From positions 1 through 8,095 of the forward strand of contig JAJZYI010000147.1 of NCBI GenBank assembly GCA_021798135.1: a stretch of 8,095 nt of DNA, written 5' to 3'. Shown piece by piece: positions 1 through 5,743 of the stretch; position 1 is the first letter of the stretch; the number at the start of each line of letters is the position of its first letter. Source of the stretch: Actinomycetes bacterium (lineage in GTDB: Bacteria; Actinomycetota; Acidimicrobiia; Acidimicrobiales; UBA8190). The position numbers and the translations under genes were made by a program. The notes under the pieces were generated by a model. That model made no database searches. It worked only from the letters and a program-made list of their open reading frames with translations, and was not told the origin of the DNA.

Positions 1-53
1 GGCGGCGCGCCGTGAGCGGCGCGCCCCGCCCCGTCGCGGCAGGGGCCGCGTGA
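1..53 (+). CDS. C-terminal end of an upstream gene, possibly hisD (partial)
   Basis: A frame without stops runs from the window edge to a TGA at 51-53 and would encode a short Ala/Pro/Arg-rich tail. Its stop overlaps the hisC GTG start as GTGA, the same arrangement seen at other junctions in this window. In related actinobacterial his operons the gene before hisC is hisD (histidinol dehydrogenase), which is why hisD is suggested. No HisD motif is visible in so few codons. A competing frame stops earlier, at TGA 13-15, so even the reading frame is uncertain. Confidence 0.35.
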   Translation, partial: RRAVSGAPRPVAAGAA

Positions 54-1165
54 GCAGGTCGCCGGCGCCGGTTTCCGGCGCCGGCCGGCCGCCGCACCCC
101 GTGGCGGTGCGCCCCGACCTGCGGGCCATGGCCGGCTACCACTCGCCGCAGGTCGACGTGGAGGTGCGGCTCAACACCAACGAGTCGCCGTACCCGCCGC
201 CGCCGGCCTTCCTGCAGGAGCTGCGCCAGGAGCTGGGCGCCGTCGCCTTCAACCGGTACCCCGACCGGAGCTGCACCGAGCTGCGCGCTGCGCTGGCGGA
301 CCACCACGGCGTCGAGCCGTCGCAGATCTTCTGCGCGACGGGCTCCAACGAGGTGCTCCAGTGCCTGCTGCTCGCCTACGGCGGGCGCGACCGCGTCGCG
401 GCCACCTTCGAGCCCTCCTACACGCTGCACCGGCACATCGCCGAGGTGACGGGCACGCCGGTCGTGTCGGCCCGGCGCGGCGCCGGCTTCGAGCTGGACC
501 TGTCCGCCGCCGACGAGCTCGTCCGGTCGGCCGCGCCCGTCCTCACCTTCCTGTGCTCGCCGAACAACCCGACGGGACGGGCCGAGCCGCTCGAGACGGT
601 GGAGCGCCTGCTCGGAGCGGCGCCGGGGCTGGTCGTGGTGGACGAGGCGTACGGGCAGTTCGCCCCGGCGTCGGCGCTCGACCTGCTGCGCGCCCGCGGC
701 GCCGGTGCCGAGCGGCTGGTGGTCGTCCGGACGTTCTCCAAGACCTTCGGCCTTGCCGCCATGCGCCTCGGCTACCTGGTCGCCGACCCCGCCGTCGTCG
801 CGGCGTGCGAGCTGGTGGTGCTCCCGTACAACGTCGACGCCGTGTCGCAGCTGGCGGGGCGCCTGGTCCTGCGGCACGTGCCGGAGATGGACGAGCGCGT
901 CCGGGCGATCGTCGCCGAGCGCAGCCGCGTCGAGGCGGCGCTGGCCCGCATGCCGGTGCGGGTATGGCCGTCGGACGCGAACTTCGTCCTCTTCCAGCCG
1001 GGATCCGCCGGGGCCACCGAGACCTGGCAGCGCCTGCTCGAGCGGTCGGTCCTGGTGCGCGACTGCTCGAGCTGGCCCGGCCTGGACGGCTGCCTGCGCG
1101 TGACCATCGGCACCGCCGAGGAGAACGACCGGTTCCTGGCCGCACTGGTCGAGGCCCTGCCATGA
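50..1165 (+). CDS. hisC: Histidinol-phosphate aminotransferase
   Basis: HisC is a cytosolic PLP enzyme that transfers an amino group from glutamate to imidazole-acetol phosphate, giving L-histidinol phosphate. The 371-residue length is typical. Visible fold-type I aminotransferase motifs, in order: LNTNESPYPPPP (41-52), RYPD (69-72), GSNEVLQ (98-104), SPNNPTG (170-176), DEAY (198-201), the PLP lysine K231 in FSKTFGLAAMRLGY (with R239), SDANFVLF (308-315), and R350 in LRVTIGT, the expected substrate-carboxylate arginine. The GTG start at 50 has AGGGG at 41-45 upstream (a short 4-base spacing) and overlaps an upstream stop as GTGA. Family alignment from memory makes the first ~17 residues dispensable, so GTG 101 or 107 are alternatives. 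Other aminotransferases of this class look similar, but the neighbouring hisB, hisH, hisA and hisF settle the assignment. Confidence 0.97.
   Translation: MSRSPAPVSGAGRPPHPVAVRPDLRAMAGYHSPQVDVEVRLNTNESPYPPPPAFLQELRQELGAVAFNRYPDRSCTELRAALADHHGVEPSQIFCATGSNEVLQCLLLAYGGRDRVAATFEPSYTLHRHIAEVTGTPVVSARRGAGFELDLSAADELVRSAAPVLTFLCSPNNPTGRAEPLETVERLLGAAPGLVVVDEAYGQFAPASALDLLRARGAGAERLVVVRTFSKTFGLAAMRLGYLVADPAVVAACELVVLPYNVDAVSQLAGRLVLRHVPEMDERVRAIVAERSRVEAALARMPVRVWPSDANFVLFQPGSAGATETWQRLLERSVLVRDCSSWPGLDGCLRVTIGTAEENDRFLAALVEALP
61..85. repeat. Perfect 11-bp inverted repeat (hairpin) at the 5' end of hisC
   Basis: The arm GCCGGCGCCGG (61-71) is followed by TTT (72-74) and the exact reverse complement CCGGCGCCGGC (75-85). 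All 11 pairs are G-C, so the RNA should fold into a very stable stem-loop with a 3-base loop. It lies at codons 4-12 of hisC if translation starts at GTG 50, or in the leader if translation starts at GTG 101 or 107. There is no following U-tract, so it is not a standard intrinsic terminator. Its function is unknown. Confidence 0.6.
1151..1154 (+). promoter_or_regulatory. Shine-Dalgarno sequence for the ORF at 1162
   Basis: GAGG lies 7 bases before the ATG at 1162, inside the last codons of hisC. This is good spacing. The same GAGG-7 bases-ATGACC arrangement recurs at hisB (1455-1472). Confidence 0.5.
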
Positions 1166-1470
1166 CCTCCGTCCCCGCTCCCGCGGCGAGTGCCGCTCCC
1201 GCGGCGAGTGCCGCTCCCGCGGCGAGTGCCGTTGCCGCGGCGAGTGCGGCTGCCGCGGCGAGTGCCGTTGCCCCAGCCACGGCGGGTGCCGTTGCCGCCG
1301 TGAGCCGCCTTCCCGCCGTTGCCGTTGCCGTTGCCACAGCGATGCCCGTTGCCGTTGCCGCCGTGGACCACCTCCCCGCCCGCGTCGCCGTGCCGGTCGC
1401 CGGCGCGCCGGGCGCTACCGGGGTCCCCCACGGCCGAGGCTCCGGCCCGTCCCCGAGGATGGTGCGATGA
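1162..1470 (+). CDS. Ala/Val-rich small ORF of unknown function between hisC and hisB
   Basis: This 102-codon ORF is not one I recognise. Its ATG overlaps the hisC stop as ATGA (1162-1165), and its TGA overlaps the hisB start as ATGA (1467-1470). It also has GAGG at good spacing. These three features argue that ribosomes can read straight through from hisC to hisB. The product is low complexity: residues 6-35 are five APAASA-like hexapeptides, followed by Val-Ala runs and a Pro/Arg/Gly tail. It has no catalytic motif and no convincing signal peptide or membrane helix. Codons GCT, AGT and GTT are frequent, unlike the C/G-ending usage of the flanking genes, so selection on the protein may be weak. 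It may be a translated spacer created by repeat expansion rather than a functional protein. Confidence 0.45.
   Translation: MTSVPAPAASAAPAASAAPAASAVAAASAAAAASAVAPATAGAVAAVSRLPAVAVAVATAMPVAVAAVDHLPARVAVPVAGAPGATGVPHGRGSGPSPRMVR
1177..1290. repeat. 18-bp tandem repeat array between hisC and hisB
   Basis: The unit GCTCCCGCGGCGAGTGCC occurs three times identically at 1177-1194, 1195-1212 and 1213-1230. Two near copies follow at 1231-1248 and 1249-1266, then a degenerate 24-bp unit at 1267-1290. The period is a multiple of three, so copy-number changes keep the reading frame. There are no unique spacers, so it is not a CRISPR array. Confidence 0.9.
1315..1362. repeat. Degenerate GCCGTT hexamer repeats
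   Basis: GCCGTT occurs three times in a row at 1315-1332. Related CCCGTT, GCCGTT and GCCGCC hexamers follow at 1345-1362 after a short interruption. The array continues the low-complexity character of the 18-bp repeats and encodes Ala-Val runs in the small ORF. It looks like a product of replication slippage. Confidence 0.7.
1455..1459 (+). promoter_or_regulatory. Shine-Dalgarno sequence for hisB
   Basis: GAGGA lies 7 bases before the ATG at 1467 and supports that start over the in-frame ATG at 1476. Upstream of 1467 the hisB frame stays open through the repeats but contains no ATG or GTG, so an N-terminal extension is unlikely. Confidence 0.65.
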
Positions 1471-2090
1471 CCGCCATGCCAGCAGGCCCGGGCGACGCCC
1501 GGCGCAGCGCCGCCCGCCAGCGCCGCACCAAGGAGACCGAGGTGGAGGTCGAGGTCGACCTCGACGGCACAGGCCGCGCCGAGGTGGCGACCGGGCTCCC
1601 GTTCTTCGACCACATGCTGGAGCAGCTCGGCCGCCACGGCGGGATCGACCTGCGCGTCCGGGCCAGCGGCGACCTCAGCGTCGACGCCCACCACACCGTG
1701 GAGGACGTCGGGATCGTGCTGGGCGACGCGCTGGCGGCGGCGCTCGGCGACAAGGCCGGCGTCCGGCGCTTCGCATCGATCGCCCTGCCGCTCGACGAGG
1801 CGCTCGTCGAGGTCGCGCTCGACCTGTCCGGCCGGCCGTACCTGGCGTACGCGCTCGGCCTCGCCCCGACGGCGACGCCGCTCGGCGACCCGCCCTTCGA
1901 CCCCCAGCTGGCCGAGGAGTTCTGGCGGGCGCTGGTGACGGCCGCAGGGCTCACGCTGCACGTGCGAGCCGTCGCCGGCGTCAACACGCACCACCTGGTG
2001 GAGGCCTCGTTCAAGGCGGTGGCCCGCTGCCTGCGCGACGCGGTCCGGGTGGAGGGAGCCGCCGTGCCGTCCACCAAGGGTGTGCTGTAG
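1467..2090 (+). CDS. hisB: Imidazoleglycerol-phosphate dehydratase
   Basis: HisB dehydrates imidazole-glycerol phosphate to imidazole-acetol phosphate, the substrate of HisC. The family forms large Mn-dependent oligomers in the cytosol. The 207-residue product has the full set of signatures: RRTKETEVEVEVDLDGTG (19-36), FFDHML (46-51), the metal-binding DAHHTVEDVGI (73-83; H75, H76, E79), NTHHLVEASFKA (173-184; H175, H176, E179, K183), and the C-terminal PSTKGVL (201-207). It is the monofunctional form. The histidinol-phosphatase domain fused at the N-terminus of the enterobacterial protein is absent, so a separate phosphatase gene is expected elsewhere. The ATG start has a good Shine-Dalgarno sequence. 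The first ~18 residues are a Pro/Ala/Arg-rich lead-in. hisH begins 3 bases after the TAG stop. Confidence 0.98.
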   Translation: MTAMPAGPGDARRSAARQRRTKETEVEVEVDLDGTGRAEVATGLPFFDHMLEQLGRHGGIDLRVRASGDLSVDAHHTVEDVGIVLGDALAAALGDKAGVRRFASIALPLDEALVEVALDLSGRPYLAYALGLAPTATPLGDPPFDPQLAEEFWRALVTAAGLTLHVRAVAGVNTHHLVEASFKAVARCLRDAVRVEGAAVPSTKGVL

Positions 2091-2093
2091 CCG

Positions 2094-2705
2094 ATGCTCG
2101 CCGTGCTCGACTACGGGATCGGGAACCTCCGCTCGGCCCAGAAGGCGCTGCAGCACCTCGGTGCCGACGCCCGCCTCGTCTCCGACCCCGCCGGCGCCGC
2201 CGGCGCCGACGGCGTGGTCCTGCCGGGCGTCGGCGCCTTCGGCCGGTGCGCGCTGGCGCTGCGCGACAGCGGGCTGGAGAGCGCCGCCCGGCAGGCGATC
2301 GACGAAGGGCGGCCGTTCCTCGGGATCTGCGTCGGCTTCCAGCTGCTCTACGAGGGCTCCGAGGAGGCGCCGGGCGTCGCCGGGCTCGGCGTCCTGCCCG
2401 GCGACGTCCGGGCGCTGCCCCCGGGCGTGAAGCGCCCGCAGATGCAGTGGAACGTGCTGGAGCGCCGCCGGGGGACGGAGAGCGGGCTGCTCGCGGGCCT
2501 GCCCGAGTCGCCGTGGGTCTACTTCGTGCACTCGTTCGCGCCGGAGCTGACCGACGACACCACGTGCACGTGCGACTACGGCGGGCCCGTCGTCGCCGCC
2601 GCCGAGCGGGGGACGGTCTGGGGGACGCAGTTCCACCCGGAGAAGTCCGGGCGGTCCGGCCTCGCCGTGCTGGCGAACTTCGTGCGCCTGGCGGCGGGGG
2701 GCTGA
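2094..2705 (+). CDS. hisH: Imidazole glycerol phosphate synthase, glutaminase subunit
   Basis: HisH is the class I glutamine amidotransferase that hydrolyses glutamine and passes ammonia to HisF, encoded downstream. The 203-residue length is typical. Motifs: DYGIGNLRS (6-14), PGVGAFG (44-50), the nucleophile C79 in GICVGFQLL (77-85), VYFVHSFAP (142-150), and the catalytic H181 and E183 in TQFHPEKSG (178-186). The loop usually reading PHMGWN is KRPQMQWN here (113-120), a modest variation that should still contribute to the HisF interface. The YGIGNL start and HSF motif separate it from TrpG/PabA, GuaA and PdxT glutaminases. The ATG is 3 bases after the hisB stop, with a weak AAGGG 13 bases upstream, so it probably depends on translational coupling. 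Confidence 0.98.
   Translation: MLAVLDYGIGNLRSAQKALQHLGADARLVSDPAGAAGADGVVLPGVGAFGRCALALRDSGLESAARQAIDEGRPFLGICVGFQLLYEGSEEAPGVAGLGVLPGDVRALPPGVKRPQMQWNVLERRRGTESGLLAGLPESPWVYFVHSFAPELTDDTTCTCDYGGPVVAAAERGTVWGTQFHPEKSGRSGLAVLANFVRLAAGG
2696..2701 (+). promoter_or_regulatory. Likely ribosome binding site for hisA
   Basis: A run of six G at the 3' end of hisH lies 7 bases before the hisA GTG at 2709. It supports this GTG start, although it is a weaker match to the anti-Shine-Dalgarno sequence than GGAGG. Confidence 0.4.
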
Positions 2706-2708
2706 GCG

Positions 2709-3446
2709 GTGGAGCTGTTCCCGGCCGTCGACGTCATCGGCGGCACCGCGGTGCGGCTGGTGCAGGGCGACTTCGGGCGGCGCAGCGACTACGGCGACCC
2801 GGTGGCGCTGGCGAGGAGGTACGCGGCTGCCGGGGTGGCGTGGATCCACGTGGTCGACCTCGATGCGGCGCGCAGCGGCCAGGGAGCGAACCGCGACGTC
2901 GTGGCCGCGGTGGTGCGCGCCGTCGACCCGGTCGCCGTGCAGGTGGGCGGGGGCGTGCGCCGGACCGAGGACGCCGAGGAGCTCCTGGGGCTGGGCGTGT
3001 CGCGGGTGGTGCTGGGCACCGCTGCGGTCCGCCGTCCCGCATGGGCGGCCGAGCTCGCGCAGCGCCACCCGGGCCGGATCGCCGTGGGCGTCGACCATCG
3101 TTCCGGGCTGGTGTCGGTCGCCGGATGGGAGGAGCAGGGCACTGTGAGCGTCGAGGAGATGCTGGCGCGCTTCGCCGACGCACCGGTCGGCGCGTTCGTG
3201 GTGACCGACATCGGGCGCGACGGCATGCTCGGCGGTCCGGACCTGCAGGGCCTGCGGTCCGTGCTCGTCGCCACCGAGCACCCCGTGCTCGCGTCGGGCG
3301 GCGTCTCGGGCGCCGCGGACCTCCGGGCCCTCGCGACGATGCAGGCCGGCGGCCGCCGCCTGGCCGGCGCCGTGGTCGGCAAGGCACTGGTGGACGGGGT
3401 GCTCGACATCGAGGAGGCGATCGCCGCGTGCGCACCGTCCGAGTGA
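2709..3446 (+). CDS. hisA: ProFAR isomerase (HisA type; PriA-like bifunctionality unclear)
   Basis: HisA opens the ribose ring of ProFAR to give PRFAR, the HisF/HisH substrate, by an Amadori rearrangement. The 245 residues form a (beta/alpha)8 barrel. Evidence: catalytic D8 in PAVDVIGG (5-12), RLVQGDFG (16-23), WIHVVDLDAA (45-54), phosphate-binding QVGGGVR (78-84), GVDHRSG (127-133), the second acid D167 in VVTDIGRDGM (164-173), SGGVS (196-200) and VGKAL (223-227). In many Actinobacteria the enzyme at this place is PriA, which also does the TrpF step of tryptophan synthesis and has an RGW loop. Here that position reads AGW (138-140), with Ala in place of the key Arg, so a single-function HisA is the more likely reading. 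The GTG start is 3 bases after the hisH stop, and the gene end overlaps hisF by 19 bases. Confidence 0.95.
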   Translation: MELFPAVDVIGGTAVRLVQGDFGRRSDYGDPVALARRYAAAGVAWIHVVDLDAARSGQGANRDVVAAVVRAVDPVAVQVGGGVRRTEDAEELLGLGVSRVVLGTAAVRRPAWAAELAQRHPGRIAVGVDHRSGLVSVAGWEEQGTVSVEEMLARFADAPVGAFVVTDIGRDGMLGGPDLQGLRSVLVATEHPVLASGGVSGAADLRALATMQAGGRRLAGAVVGKALVDGVLDIEEAIAACAPSE

Positions 3447-4198
3447 TCCCGTGCCTGGACGTCGACGCCGGCCGCGTCGTGAAGGGCGTGCGGTTCGTCG
3501 ACATCGTCGACGCCGGCGACCCGGTGGAGCTCGCCGCCCGCTACGACGCCGAGGGTGCCGACGAGATCGTGTTCCTGGACATCACGGCGTCCGCCGACGG
3601 CCGCCGGACGATGGTCGACGTTGCTGCCCGGACGGCGGAGGCGATCTTCATCCCCTTCACCGTCGGCGGCGGCATCACGCGGCCCGACGACGCCCGGGCG
3701 CTCCTGCGGGCCGGGGCCGACAAGGTGTCGGTCAACACCGCGGCGGTCGAGCGCCCCGAGCTGCTCGCCGAGCTCGCCGACGAGTTCGGCGCGCAGTGCG
3801 TGGTGCTGGCCATCGACGCCCGGCGCCGTCCCGGCGGCGGGTGGGAGGTGCACACCCACGGCGGCCGGCGGCCGACCGGCACCGACGCCGTCGCGTGGGC
3901 CGAGCGCGGCGCGGCGCTCGGCGCCGGGGAGATCCTGGTCACGTCCATGGACCGTGACGGCACCTACGACGGCTTCGACGTGGCGCTCACCAGGGCGGTC
4001 GCCGACGCCGTGCGCGTGCCGGTCATCGCGTCGGGTGGCGTCGGCACGCTCGACCACCTCGTCGAGGGGGCGGTGGCGGGCGGCGCGGACGCCGTCCTGG
4101 CAGCGTCGATCTTCCACCGCCGGGAGCACACCGTCGCCGAGGCCAAGGCGCACATGGCGGCCGCCGGGGTCCCGGTGCGACCGGTCGACCCGGCCTGA
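3428..4198 (+). CDS. hisF: Imidazole glycerol phosphate synthase, cyclase subunit
   Basis: HisF uses ammonia from HisH to convert PRFAR to imidazole-glycerol phosphate and AICAR. The AICAR feeds back into purine synthesis. The 256-residue barrel is full length. Motifs: VIPCLDVDAGRVVKG (6-20) with catalytic D11, DEIVFLDITAS (45-55), FTVGGGI (77-83), DKVSVNTAA (98-106), AIDARR (128-133) with catalytic D130, HTHGGRRPTG (142-151), TSMDRDGT (172-179), IASGGVG (200-206) and AASIFH (225-230). GTG 3428 was chosen because it restores the usual 5-residue lead before the first beta strand. It overlaps the hisA 3' end by 19 bases. GTG 3443 overlaps the hisA stop as GTGA but would remove half of strand 1. 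This is the last gene of the first his block. Confidence 0.97.
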   Translation: MRTVRVIPCLDVDAGRVVKGVRFVDIVDAGDPVELAARYDAEGADEIVFLDITASADGRRTMVDVAARTAEAIFIPFTVGGGITRPDDARALLRAGADKVSVNTAAVERPELLAELADEFGAQCVVLAIDARRRPGGGWEVHTHGGRRPTGTDAVAWAERGAALGAGEILVTSMDRDGTYDGFDVALTRAVADAVRVPVIASGGVGTLDHLVEGAVAGGADAVLAASIFHRREHTVAEAKAHMAAAGVPVRPVDPA

Positions 4199-4234
4199 GG
4201 CTGCCACCCGTACGGCCCGGTTCGCACGCCAGCT

Positions 4235-4250
4235 CGGCGCCGTGGCGCCG
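4235..4250. terminator. Possible convergent terminator hairpin after hisF
   Basis: The 54-base gap between the ends of hisF and the minus-strand gene contains CGGCGC (4235-4240), a 4-base loop, and GCGCCG (4245-4250). The stem is six perfect G-C pairs. It is well placed to end transcripts from both directions but has no U-tract on either strand, so its role as a terminator is only suggested by position. Confidence 0.3.
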
Positions 4251-4252
4251 GG

Positions 4253-5662
4253 TCAGGCGCCGGTGCTGCTCCCCCCCGGCGACGCCGAGCCACTCGACGA
4301 GGACGGCGGCGTGGCGCCGAGCGACGAGTAGGCGATGGCGCCCGCCGGGGCCGAGACGCGCACGGCCTGGTGCCAGTGGTCGAAGGTCCAGTGGAGCGTC
4401 TCGACGCCGCCGGCGCCCGAGACCTGGCCGGTGAGGCTCACGGGGAGGTGGTCAGCCGACCGCAGGACGAGGCTGACGGACCCTGCCGGCGGTGTCCCGG
4501 ACCCGAGCTTCATCCGGCCTGCCACCACCGTGGTGGCGGCGGAGCCCGAACCGGCCGAGGTGACCCGCAGCGGCTCGAGCGTGGTGTCGATCTCGCTCAG
4601 GTTCGAGCGCGTGGTGATGCCGTCGGCGAAACCGGTGTAGAAGCTGCCGAGCGACTTCGGCACCGAGATCCAGCGCCCGGCGTCGCGCTGGGCCACCGCG
4701 GCGGGCGCCCCGAGCTGGCCGAGCATGGCCGACGCGTTGCCCTGGAAGTAGACGGTCCCGTGCACCAGCAGGAGCGTGAAGCGCTGCGATCCCTGGGTGA
4801 GCACCTGGCGACCGCCGTCGGGGCCGGCATCGCCCGTGATGGTGTACGGCACGCCGTTCGTCACTGATTGCTGGACGTAGTGGTAGCTGCCTGCGGCCGT
4901 ACCGGCGGCGATCGCCTGGCTCAGGGTCGACCGGGCGGCGGAGGCCGGGTTGCCGGGTGCGATGGCGGCGCCGATCCCCACGCCGGCACCGGCGGCCACG
5001 AGCACGGCCGCGACGAAGAGGAGCGCGAAGCGCCGGGACGGGCGGGGCCTGCGGCTGGCGGCGACACCGTGGGTCCAGTCCCACGGGCCGACCGGAGCCC
5101 CGTAGGCAGGTGAGGGCCCGTAGCCGGGTGGCGGTCCGTAGCCCGGCGGGGGCCCGTAGCCGGGTGGCGGTGCGTAGCCCGGCGGGGGGCCGTAGCCGGG
5201 TGGCGGTCCGTAGCCCGGCGGGGGGCCGTAGCCCGGCGGGGGCCCGTAGCCGGGTGGCGGTGCGTGGCCGGGTGGCGGCTCGTAGCCGGGTGGCGGTGCG
5301 TGGCCGGGTGGCGGCTCGTAGCCGGTCGGGGCGCCGTAGCCGGCCGGCGGTGCGTAGCTGGTCGGCATGCCGTGGCCCGTCGGCGTGCCGTAGCTGGTGG
5401 CGGTGCCGGTGCCGGTGCCGGGGGCCGGCCGGCCGATGTCGTGGTCCGCGCCGCCGCCGGGCGCGGCGGGCCTGCCCGAAGGCGGCTGGTAGCCGAAACC
5501 GGGCCCGTCGTCGCCCTCGGGCGGCCCCGCCGGCTGGACGGCACCGGGCGAGCCGGCGAGGTCCGGCCCGGGCCAGCCCTGCTGGACGGGACCGGACGGC
5601 ACGGTGGGAGGGAGGGGGCCGCCGTGACCGGAGGGATCGCCGGCGTCAGCGTCGTTGGGCAT
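4253..5662 (-). CDS. Repeat-rich single-pass membrane protein with unknown external domain
   Basis: This 469-residue product is not a family I can name. Residues 1-89 are Pro/Gly-rich. Residues 90-191 are 17 consecutive hexapeptides of pattern (G/S)-(Y/H)-x-x-P-x, most often GYGPPP. A basic stretch, SRRPRPSRR (203-211), precedes one hydrophobic helix at about 212-236. By the positive-inside rule the repeats face the cytoplasm and residues 237-469 lie outside. The external part (about 243-448) looks like a folded, mostly beta domain, with segments such as YHYVQQSV (260-267), TVYFQGN (303-309), GRWISVP (329-335) and LHWTFDHWHQAVRV (423-436). It ends in a Ser/Gly tail. It loosely recalls LolA/LppX-like envelope proteins of Actinobacteria, but I see no lipobox and no decisive motif. 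The ATG start is supported by a TANNNT box 6 bases upstream. The gene converges on hisF and diverges from the GroES-like gene. Confidence 0.85.
   Translation of the reverse strand: MPNDADAGDPSGHGGPLPPTVPSGPVQQGWPGPDLAGSPGAVQPAGPPEGDDGPGFGYQPPSGRPAAPGGGADHDIGRPAPGTGTGTATSYGTPTGHGMPTSYAPPAGYGAPTGYEPPPGHAPPPGYEPPPGHAPPPGYGPPPGYGPPPGYGPPPGYGPPPGYAPPPGYGPPPGYGPPPGYGPSPAYGAPVGPWDWTHGVAASRRPRPSRRFALLFVAAVLVAAGAGVGIGAAIAPGNPASAARSTLSQAIAAGTAAGSYHYVQQSVTNGVPYTITGDAGPDGGRQVLTQGSQRFTLLLVHGTVYFQGNASAMLGQLGAPAAVAQRDAGRWISVPKSLGSFYTGFADGITTRSNLSEIDTTLEPLRVTSAGSGSAATTVVAGRMKLGSGTPPAGSVSLVLRSADHLPVSLTGQVSGAGGVETLHWTFDHWHQAVRVSAPAGAIAYSSLGATPPSSSSGSASPGGSSTGA
5090..5395. repeat. 18-bp-period coding repeat (17 hexapeptide units)
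   Basis: This block encodes residues 90-191 of the minus-strand membrane protein. The central 12 units (residues 114-185) are close copies of GYGPPP, GYEPPP, GYAPPP or GHAPPP. The flanking units are more diverged. The alternation GYEPPP-GHAPPP is itself duplicated at residues 114-137, showing growth by unit duplication. The 18-bp period keeps the frame when copy number changes, so length variation between strains is expected. Confidence 0.9.
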
Positions 5663-5668
5663 CCCGCC

Positions 5669-5674
5669 AGCGTA
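5669..5674 (-). promoter_or_regulatory. -10-like box TACGCT for the membrane-protein gene (leaderless type)
   Basis: Read on the minus strand, TACGCT matches the actinobacterial TANNNT -10 pattern and is followed by exactly 6 bases and the ATG at 5662. Transcription would start at or next to the A of the start codon. The 6 bases (GGCGGG) are purine-rich but sit too close to the ATG to act as a normal ribosome binding site. Confidence 0.45.
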
Positions 5675-5731
5675 TGCCGCACCGCCAGCTCCGCGGCGCG
5701 CGGGCCGGCCGGTGGCCCGGCCATTGTGCGG

Positions 5732-5737
5732 TACCGT
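5732..5737 (+). promoter_or_regulatory. -10-like box TACCGT for the GroES-like/hisI/trpE group (leaderless type)
   Basis: TACCGT matches TANNNT and is followed by exactly 6 bases and the GTG at 5744, the chosen start of the GroES-like gene. This is the spacing expected for an mRNA that begins at its start codon. GAGG (5740-5743) directly abuts the GTG and is too close for normal Shine-Dalgarno use. Confidence 0.45.
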
Positions 5738-5743
5738 GCGAGG

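Larger units (their letters stand above)
5663..5743. other. Divergent intergenic promoter region
   Basis: These 81 bases separate the start codons of the minus-strand membrane protein and the plus-strand GroES-like gene, so they must carry any dedicated promoters for both. Besides the two -10-like boxes, they hold an inverted repeat CGGGCC (5701-5706) and GGCCCG (5714-5719) with a 7-base spacer. It lies near the middle of the region and could be an operator. No convincing -35 hexamer is visible for either direction. Confidence 0.5.

Noticed and set aside
1177..1290. CRISPR-like array
   Set aside because: Repeats are 18 bp and directly adjacent with no spacers, and there are no cas genes.
543..3281. 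Very long minus-strand open frame (912 codons) antisense to hisC-hisB-hisH-hisA
   Set aside because: It overlaps four clear his genes and reads as Arg/Pro/Ala/His-rich sequence with no domain; a GC-rich shadow frame.
3443..3446. GTG 3443 as the hisF start (GTGA overlap with the hisA stop)
   Set aside because: It would start at IPCLDVD and lose the usual residues of the first beta strand; GTG 3428 gives the normal HisF N-terminus.
1319..4198. A 959-codon plus-strand frame ending with HisF
   Set aside because: Only the last 256 codons (from 3428) are HisF. The rest is the wrong frame through hisB, hisH and hisA, kept open by high G+C.
4271..4277. Run of seven C near the end of the membrane-protein gene as a phase-variation tract
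   Set aside because: It is in the last codons (PGGSSTGA tail), so slippage would change only the extreme C-terminus; a 7-base run is common in DNA this GC-rich.
5264..5743. N-terminal extension of the GroES-like protein by about 160 residues
   Set aside because: The frame is open only because it runs antisense to the repeats. Family length and the -10 box favour GTG 5744.
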